DNA of 39,821 nucleotides. Origin: a virus. The translations under genes and the position numbers were made by a program. The notes under the pieces are model-generated. The model was not told where the DNA came from. It did not search any database and was given only the letters and a program-made list of their open reading frames with translations. The DNA lies in the IMG/VR virus record IMGVR_UViG_3300027668_000041, positions 1 through 39,821 of that record. One strand, written 5' to 3'. Shown here one piece after another: positions 36,009 through 39,821 of this stretch (the first letter of the stretch is position 1; each line of letters opens with the position of its first letter).

Positions 36009-36152
36009 TTATTTTTTATAAGGAAAGTTCTTGTTGAACCAATCTTTTCTATGATCGCAACCACAACCACCTGGAATCATATCTGCCATTTTTTTTATAC
36101 CTGTAGCTTCTGTAAACTTAGCTATTGTATCACCAAATCCTTTAGATTTCAT
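36009..36152 (-). CDS. Small GCGC-motif protein (47 aa)
   Basis: The ATG at 36152 overlaps the upstream stop as ATGA, giving MKSKGFGDTIAKFTEATGIK and ending with CGCDHRKDWFNKNFPYKK. The C-x-C-D-x-R-K-x-W motif with a KxFPY end recurs, from memory, in many small phage proteins of unknown function. No membrane segment is present. A metal site at the two cysteines and His is possible but only inferred. It stops 5 bases before the 73-aa gene. Confidence 0.6.
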   Translation of the reverse strand: MKSKGFGDTIAKFTEATGIKKMADMIPGGCGCDHRKDWFNKNFPYKK

Positions 36153-36409
36153 TTCTCTTTATTTGAATTACAAAACTTTTTAGCTGCTCCAACACTTGCA
36201 AAACCCCATTTCTTTAAAGCTATAGCTTTTCTAGTTGGTTCACCATTAGGTTTTTTCATAGGACCTTTCATACCAGCAAATCTACAAGCAAATGAAACTC
36301 TACGTTTACCTTTGCCACTAGTTTGTCTAGAACCTAAAGTTTTACCTGTTTCTTTCTTGTGGTCAGAACGCATTTTACGATTAGATTTCTCGTAACTAGC
36401 GTTAGTCAT
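36149..36409 (-). CDS. Basic small protein (86 aa), phage DUF-like
   Basis: The protein is strongly basic and includes RRVSFACRFAGMKGPMKKPN, followed by a GEPTRKAIALKKWGF segment and a final AAKKFCNSNKEK. From memory this matches the style of a small domain family in phage genomes ('S-F-x-A-R-x-x-G-M-K-G-P' then 'P-T-R-x-A-x-A-L-x-x-W'), of unknown function. Two cysteines sit near positions 42 and 80. It overlaps the downstream gene by ATGA and the upstream 44-aa gene by 8 bases. Confidence 0.6.
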   Translation of the reverse strand: MTNASYEKSNRKMRSDHKKETGKTLGSRQTSGKGKRRVSFACRFAGMKGPMKKPNGEPTRKAIALKKWGFASVGAAKKFCNSNKEK

Positions 36410-36536
36410 TTTTACAATCTTTTGATTTCTTATGACTATAACCTTTTTTCTTTAAAGATAAATGCTCTTTCATTGTCTTAGCTTCTACTTCTTTACAGTC
36501 TTTGTACATCATATGTACTTTAAATTCTTTAGCCAT
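36402..36536 (-). CDS. Very small basic protein (44 aa)
   Basis: The ATG at 36536 gives MAKEFKVHMMYKDCKEVEAK, then KTMKEHLSLKKKGYSHKKSK and ends DCKND. It is Lys-rich, with two cysteines (C14 and near the end). Its start overlaps the upstream gene stop by one base (TAATG), and its end overlaps the next gene by 8. The same packing as neighbouring real genes supports it. No function known. Confidence 0.55.
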   Translation of the reverse strand: MAKEFKVHMMYKDCKEVEAKTMKEHLSLKKKGYSHKKSKDCKND

Positions 36537-36685
36537 TACTTTTTCTTTTTACCTATTTTAACGCAATTATTAACCATTTTAGGCTTACCATTTTTATCTT
36601 TTTTACCACTTGGAGATTTTTTCTTACCTTCAGCTTTATAACCTTTCCAACAAGTATCTCCTCTTTTAGTTCTCTTTTTAGCCAT
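36536..36685 (-). CDS. Very small Lys-rich protein (49 aa)
   Basis: The ATG at 36685 gives MAKKRTKRGDTCWKGYKAEG, then KKKSPSGKKDKNGKPKMVNN and ends CVKIGKKKK. It is one of the most basic proteins in the window; two cysteines (near 12 and 42) frame the Gly/Lys/Pro part. Both ends use TAATG coupling. A DNA-condensing or membrane-active role would fit the charge but is not supported otherwise. Confidence 0.6.
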   Translation of the reverse strand: MAKKRTKRGDTCWKGYKAEGKKKSPSGKKDKNGKPKMVNNCVKIGKKKK

Positions 36686-37041
36686 TATTTACGTTTTTTA
36701 GACTTTAGATCTTTTAACTGCTTAGCTAATTCATCTAACTTGCCATCTGTTTTTGTACCGTCTTTAACTAGTGTAGATAGTACTTTTATTTCTTCAGATA
36801 ATATACTATTCATTTCTTCAATCATACTAACCTTTTCTTTTAATTCAGTTATATTAATATGATTCCACTTTTCTTTAAGATCGTATTCTAATCTTTTAAC
36901 TTCTACTGGTGGTAAGGTTTTTGCTATTTGTATATCTTCTTGTAATGTATAATACATCCCAACTAAAGTAGTTGTTAACATTATTATACCTATTACTGTT
37001 TTTATATCAATTTTAAATTCTGTGTTTTCAGATATCTTCAT
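36685..37041 (-). CDS. Membrane-anchored coiled-coil protein, spanin-like (118 aa)
   Basis: I start it at the ATG 37041 (MKISENTEFKIDIKTV): this overlaps the amidase by only 14 bases. An in-frame start 48 bases further out would overlap by 62 and adds a polar stretch of no obvious use. The product has one membrane segment (about residues 14-31, VIGIIMLTTTLVGMYY) and then a long charged coiled-coil (EKVSMIEEMNSILSEEIKVL). This topology is typical of inner-membrane spanin-type (Rz-like) proteins and of some phage holin partners. It directly follows the amidase. Function inferred from topology and neighbours. Confidence 0.5.
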   Translation of the reverse strand: MKISENTEFKIDIKTVIGIIMLTTTLVGMYYTLQEDIQIAKTLPPVEVKRLEYDLKEKWNHINITELKEKVSMIEEMNSILSEEIKVLSTLVKDGTKTDGKLDELAKQLKDLKSKKRK

Positions 37042-37438
37042 ACTCTCCTGTTGCATCAAAAGATGGGCATGCTTTATTAGCAAACTCATTATGTGAATAA
37101 ATCATTGACTCTGGATACATTGCTTTAATTGTTTTAAGCACATGTAAGAGACTTTCTTTCTGTTCTTGTGTTCTTGTATCCTTTGGTGTCTTTCCGTCAG
37201 CTTCGACGCCTCCGCAATAGCAAACGCCTATTGAATTCCTATTACGCCCTTTACAATGAGCACCAATTTTATCAATATCACGACCTTTGTGTATTGTTCC
37301 GTCTAAATCAATATAAAAATGATAACCTATATCGTTCCAGCCTTTGGCCAAATGCCAGTCTCTAATAGTATCAACTGAGACTTGCTGTGATTCTCTAGTT
37401 GCGGAGCAATGTATAATTACTTCTTTTACTAATCTCAT
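37028..37438 (-). CDS. N-acetylmuramoyl-L-alanine amidase (T7 lysozyme-like), 136 aa
   Basis: This endolysin cuts the bond between muramic acid and the stem peptide at the end of infection. Key positions match T7 lysozyme: zinc ligands H10 (VIIHCSATR), H116 (YSHNEFANK) and C124 (KACPSFD), and catalytic Y39 and K122. The spacing between them is nearly identical to T7 (29, 77, 6 and 2 residues against 29, 76, 6 and 2). No signal peptide is present, so it needs a holin. In T7 this enzyme also inhibits the phage RNA polymerase; no such polymerase lies in this window. It is coupled by ATGA to the upstream holin-like gene. Confidence 0.93.
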   Translation of the reverse strand: MRLVKEVIIHCSATRESQQVSVDTIRDWHLAKGWNDIGYHFYIDLDGTIHKGRDIDKIGAHCKGRNRNSIGVCYCGGVEADGKTPKDTRTQEQKESLLHVLKTIKAMYPESMIYSHNEFANKACPSFDATGEYEDI

Positions 37439-37590
37439 TTTTTCTTATGTAATAATAACCATTTATGTACGGTGTACCCTATGGTTAAAGTTAATAATAA
37501 TATCTCTAACATTGGCTCTATCCAGTTTAACGTGGCTAAAGCAAATGAAGATGCATTCAGTAAATACAACTTCACATCTTCCATATCCAT
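37435..37590 (-). CDS. Small holin-like membrane protein (51 aa)
   Basis: An ATG at 37590 starts MDMEDVKLYLLNASSFALAT, followed by a hydrophobic helix (EPMLEILLLTLTIGYTVHKW) and a basic end (LLLHKKK). One or two membrane segments (about 7-22 and 27-47) with a basic C-terminus are the usual layout for small holins. Its stop TGA overlaps the amidase ATG (ATGA), so the pair is translationally coupled. The hydrophobicity and location are clear; the holin role is inferred. Confidence 0.65.
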   Translation of the reverse strand: MDMEDVKLYLLNASSFALATLNWIEPMLEILLLTLTIGYTVHKWLLLHKKK

Positions 37591-37761
37591 TTATCTATTT
37601 GCGTTTAACACTGCGTTTCCTTTATAAGGTATATTGTCTATTCTTTTTAATGTTGGTGTAATAGTTGAATTATTAGAATCCATAACTCTAGTACCTACTA
37701 CAGGTATTTTGCAAGGGATATTAACACCTGCTGGCATTTGTTTTTCTCCGTAACTTGGCAT
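37591..37761 (-). CDS. Small uncharacterised protein (56 aa)
   Basis: I take the ATG at 37761 (MPSYGEKQMPAGVNIPCKIP). Longer in-frame starts to the right would run deep into the 315-aa gene, whose stop is at 37808, and give a low-complexity Lys/Ile extension. The leader TAATAATT before this ATG matches the genome's starts. The protein ends with IPYKGNAVLNANR. It has one cysteine and is compact and Pro/Asn-rich. It sits directly next to the holin-like gene (no gap). Function unknown. Confidence 0.6.
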   Translation of the reverse strand: MPSYGEKQMPAGVNIPCKIPVVGTRVMDSNNSTITPTLKRIDNIPYKGNAVLNANR

Positions 37762-37807
37762 AATTATTATTTTAAATTTATTTTTATTTGAAATTATAAA
37801 GTGTTTA

Positions 37808-38755
37808 TCATGTATAATTTTCAGAATTTTCATTATTTCTTTTACCAAGACCTGATAAATTAAAAATTCTTTGTTGTTTTTCAAAAGCTTCTTTGTACTT
37901 GTCTTGCTGTTCAACAGTTCTATTAACTTTTTCTTGAGTACCACTATATGGATTTGAAGGATCGTAGTCTGTTTCATTAGCCGTTGGCATTGGAACTCCC
38001 AAATTTAAAGGCGTTTGTGGTGGTAACATACCCGTTGGTGGGATTAGCGGGCTTGGATTGCTAGCTATATTTGACATTAGTGTTTGATTATTTAATTCGT
38101 TAGCTGACTTAACACCTATGGCGGTGTTGTCAGGTGTTGTCATAAGTATTCCACTTTTTGCAGATCTTCCTGCTCTATTTGGCTTGTTCATATTTAGTAC
38201 TGAGTTAGGTGATCCATCAATATTATCGTCATAATTTCCAAATTTGGATCTAATTTTATTTATCCTGATTTCTTTTTCAGCTGTTGTTAGGTCGTCGTCA
38301 TTCATAATGTCATACTGCTCTTGTCTATCAATAGCTTTGCTTTTTTCATTAACTGAATTTACTGCTTTTTGATTTGCTGCGGCTTCAGGATTTAAAATTT
38401 CACCATCAACATTTTCAAATTCATTTCTTTTATAAATTTTTTCTGCTTGTTTAGTTTTATTGTCAAACTTTTTTTCATCTTTCTGGCCTTTTCTATAATT
38501 CCTTACTTCCATCCTAGCTCTTTTCTTAGGGTTTGCATCGTGTGGAATACCAGAATCAGCTTGTTTAACTAAATCCTCTACGTCTTGAGCTTTGTCGTTG
38601 ACTATAGTTTTTTCTTCTTCACCATTAGACATAGGTACAAAAATACTATTACTTGATGGATTAGACGCGGAACGGCCCGGCGTCTCTCTATTTTTTAAGT
38701 TTCCATCAACATTTGTTATCTCTATATTGAAAGGAGATTTTAGTTTAAACGCCAT
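37808..38755 (-). CDS. Charged uncharacterised protein with MAFKLK start (315 aa)
   Basis: I use the ATG at 38755, giving MAFKLKSPFNIEITNVDGNL. An upstream ATG at 38782 would add nine Lys/Ile residues and overlap the winged-helix gene stop. The protein is very hydrophilic (Asn, Lys, Glu, Asp), largely disordered-looking, with a basic middle (KKRARMEVRNYRKGQKDEKK) and a Pro-rich stretch near residue 230 (PSPLIPPTGMLPPQTPLNLG). It shares its first six residues with the zincin-like protein. No domain is recognised; a virion or host-directed role would be guesswork. Confidence 0.6.
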   Translation of the reverse strand: MAFKLKSPFNIEITNVDGNLKNRETPGRSASNPSSNSIFVPMSNGEEEKTIVNDKAQDVEDLVKQADSGIPHDANPKKRARMEVRNYRKGQKDEKKFDNKTKQAEKIYKRNEFENVDGEILNPEAAANQKAVNSVNEKSKAIDRQEQYDIMNDDDLTTAEKEIRINKIRSKFGNYDDNIDGSPNSVLNMNKPNRAGRSAKSGILMTTPDNTAIGVKSANELNNQTLMSNIASNPSPLIPPTGMLPPQTPLNLGVPMPTANETDYDPSNPYSGTQEKVNRTVEQQDKYKEAFEKQQRIFNLSGLGKRNNENSENYT

Positions 38756-38756
38756 A

Positions 38757-39191
38757 TTATCTTTTTTTATCTTTATTAACATAACTTATAGACTTAGTTA
38801 TAACTTTATAACTATATCTATTGATATTTTCTAATTTTTTAGTAGGCATATCTTCTTCGCCTAGTATAACTCGGTACATGCGACTTATCAGCTGTTTGCA
38901 CTTATAGGAAACTTTATATATATGATATTTTTGAGTGGTGTGGTTTCTTTTACGCCACACTGTAATCCACCCTTGTTTCAATAATCTGTTCCAGCGCCTG
39001 TTATCCCAGCTGAATGAGTACGTACCTTTTTTAAAATCATCTTTAGTAAACATATCTATAGCATCAAGATATATCAATAGTTCTAAATCTGCATCATTTA
39101 AGTTATTAGTTTTACAAGCCCATTTACGTATTATTCTATAATGCTTAAGTAAACCTAGCTCTTTTAAATCACTAGAAGTTAATTTCCTCAT
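38757..39191 (-). CDS. Winged-helix-like protein, possible transcription regulator (144 aa)
   Basis: The first 110 residues resemble a winged helix. Helices LKHYRIIRKWACKTNNLNDA and ADLELLIYLDAIDMFTKDDF are followed by a recognition-like helix (SWDNRRWNRLLKQGWITVWR) and strands (KYHIYKVSYKCKQLI). MarR-type regulators share this helix-wing order. The C-terminal 35 residues are basic. It is coupled by ATGA to groES and begins the region before the late lysis and structural genes, so a role in late transcription is an attractive inference. DNA binding is not proven. Confidence 0.55.
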   Translation of the reverse strand: MRKLTSSDLKELGLLKHYRIIRKWACKTNNLNDADLELLIYLDAIDMFTKDDFKKGTYSFSWDNRRWNRLLKQGWITVWRKRNHTTQKYHIYKVSYKCKQLISRMYRVILGEEDMPTKKLENINRYSYKVITKSISYVNKDKKR

Positions 39192-39448
39192 AAAATAACA
39201 ACTACATCAAACTCTTTAATAACTTTATATTCTTCTTTATTTATTTCAATATTAAATCCAGCTGCTTTGTCATAATAAACTTCATCACCTTTTTTTAATA
39301 CTGATACATCAGAGCCAGGTTCTACAACCTTAGCTCTTCTATATCTAACATCTTCTCTTTGCTTTTCAGCTAAGATTAATCCACCTTTTGTAGTTACGTC
39401 AGTTTCCTTGACTGGATCTATAACTATAAATTTACCTACTGCTTTCAT
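39188..39448 (-). CDS. groES: Co-chaperonin GroES, phage-encoded (86 aa)
   Basis: The heptameric lid of the chaperonin. It begins MKAVGKFIVIDPVKETDVTT, has a mobile-loop-like TTKGGLILAEKQRED (compare GGIVL in bacterial GroES), then VVEPGSDVSVLKKGDEVYYD and a final EEYKVIKEFDVVVIL strand. At 86 aa it is about ten residues shorter than bacterial GroES. It overlaps the end of groEL by ATGA, so it is translated after groEL, the reverse of the bacterial groES-groEL order. Its product would fold phage proteins with the phage GroEL. Confidence 0.88.
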   Translation of the reverse strand: MKAVGKFIVIDPVKETDVTTKGGLILAEKQREDVRYRRAKVVEPGSDVSVLKKGDEVYYDKAAGFNIEINKEEYKVIKEFDVVVIL

Positions 39449-39821
39449 GCTCTAATGTTATTTATAACACAATCAGTAGATAGTATTGTAGTGGCTACTG
39501 AGGCTGCGTTCGTTAATGCACTTTTAGTAACTAGCAAAGGATCTATAATTCCGGCTTTTACCATATCAACCGTGTTTCCTGTAACCACATCTAATCCCAT
39601 ACCTTGTACTTCTGAGGCTTGATAACTTTCGACGCCAGCATTTTTAAGTATCAATTTAAAAGGTTCTTGAATAGCACAATAAAGTACTTCTTCACCTATT
39701 GATGTTGATTTTAATTGCTGTGCAGCGTTTAATAAAGCTATACCGCCTCCTGGCACTATGCCTTCTTTGATCGCAGCTTTTGTAGCACAAATAGCATCTT
39801 CTACTCTATCTCTTTTTTCTT
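39445..39821 (-). CDS. groEL: Chaperonin GroEL, C-terminal part, cut by the window edge
   Basis: This gene folds proteins with GroES. The frame is open to the right edge: upstream codons give EKRDRVEDAICATKAAIKEG followed by IVPGGGIALLNAA, the GroEL signature, so an apparent start at 39756 is internal (a GTG valine codon). Downstream are LILKNAGVESYQASEV and GIIDPLLVTKSALTNAASVA. Those belong to the equatorial domain around the ATP site. The protein ends CVINNIRA, without the Gly-Gly-Met tail of most bacterial GroEL, as is common in phage versions. The gene order groEL-groES on the minus strand is inverted relative to bacteria. Confidence 0.92.
   Translation of the reverse strand, partial: EKRDRVEDAICATKAAIKEGIVPGGGIALLNAAQQLKSTSIGEEVLYCAIQEPFKLILKNAGVESYQASEVQGMGLDVVTGNTVDMVKAGIIDPLLVTKSALTNAASVATTILSTDCVINNIRA

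Noticed and set aside
37762-37977. Longer start for the 56-aa gene
   Set aside because: It would run deep into the 315-aa gene in another frame and is Lys/Ile low-complexity; the ATG at 37761 has a typical leader.
39757-39821. GroEL start at 39756
   Set aside because: The frame continues to the edge with EKRDRVEDA, an internal GroEL motif.
1-39821. tRNA genes, CRISPR arrays, insertion sequences, attachment sites
   Set aside because: No cloverleaf, spaced repeat array, transposase or terminal repeat was noticed on reading; tRNAscan would be needed to exclude tRNAs fully.

Overview
This window is part of a tailed double-stranded DNA phage genome. It is AT-rich and nearly fully coding. The minus strand carries a complete head, portal, tail and ejection-protein block, a tail-fibre block, a lysis region and a chaperonin pair. 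The only plus-strand genes are the end of a ribonucleotide reductase and two very small ORFs, at the left edge. The host is probably a member of the Bacteroidetes (marine flavobacteria would fit). Starts are preceded by A/T-only leaders such as AAATAAATAAA instead of Shine-Dalgarno sites, which is typical of that phylum. Host and lineage are inferences; no database search was possible. The gene order resembles T7/P22-type podoviruses. A relation to crAss-like or similar marine phages is possible but not shown here.

Layout. At 1-928 (+) lie the 3' end of a class II-like ribonucleotide reductase and a translationally coupled 53-aa ORF. A possible 15-aa four-cysteine peptide follows, then a hairpin terminator at 992-1026 where plus and minus transcription converge. 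On the minus strand, read from right to left (the direction of transcription): groEL (cut by the window edge) and groES; a winged-helix-like protein; a 315-aa charged protein; a tightly coupled lysis/accessory cluster (small holin-like protein, T7-lysozyme-like amidase, membrane/coiled-coil protein, four very small basic or Cys-containing proteins, a zincin-like protein, a 3TM-type holin); fibre genes (YadA-head-like repeats, two LamG proteins); small conserved-looking proteins and a tandem GroES-like protein; a candidate small terminase and the large terminase; portal; scaffold-like protein; major capsid protein; two ring/connector proteins; two very large tail proteins; a GNAT-like protein; and three probable ejection proteins, the last being a 2411-aa multidomain giant with HExxH and HAD motifs.

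How the genes fit together. Terminase, portal, scaffold and capsid build and fill the head. The ring and tail proteins close it, and the 227-, 610- and 2411-aa proteins occupy the places of the T7 gp14-gp15-gp16 internal core proteins. Two minus-strand hairpin terminators just downstream of the capsid gene (20270-20295 and 19408-19435) probably step expression down after the most abundant structural protein. The phage-encoded GroEL and GroES, plus a second protein made of two GroES-like barrels beside the terminase, suggest dedicated folding of virion proteins. The reductase supplies dNTPs for replication.

Most interesting points: the tandem GroES-like gene, the giant polyvalent-type protein, the four-cysteine micro-ORF, a ten-gene chain with almost no intergenic space, and an N-terminal peptide (MAFKLK) shared by two otherwise unrelated proteins.
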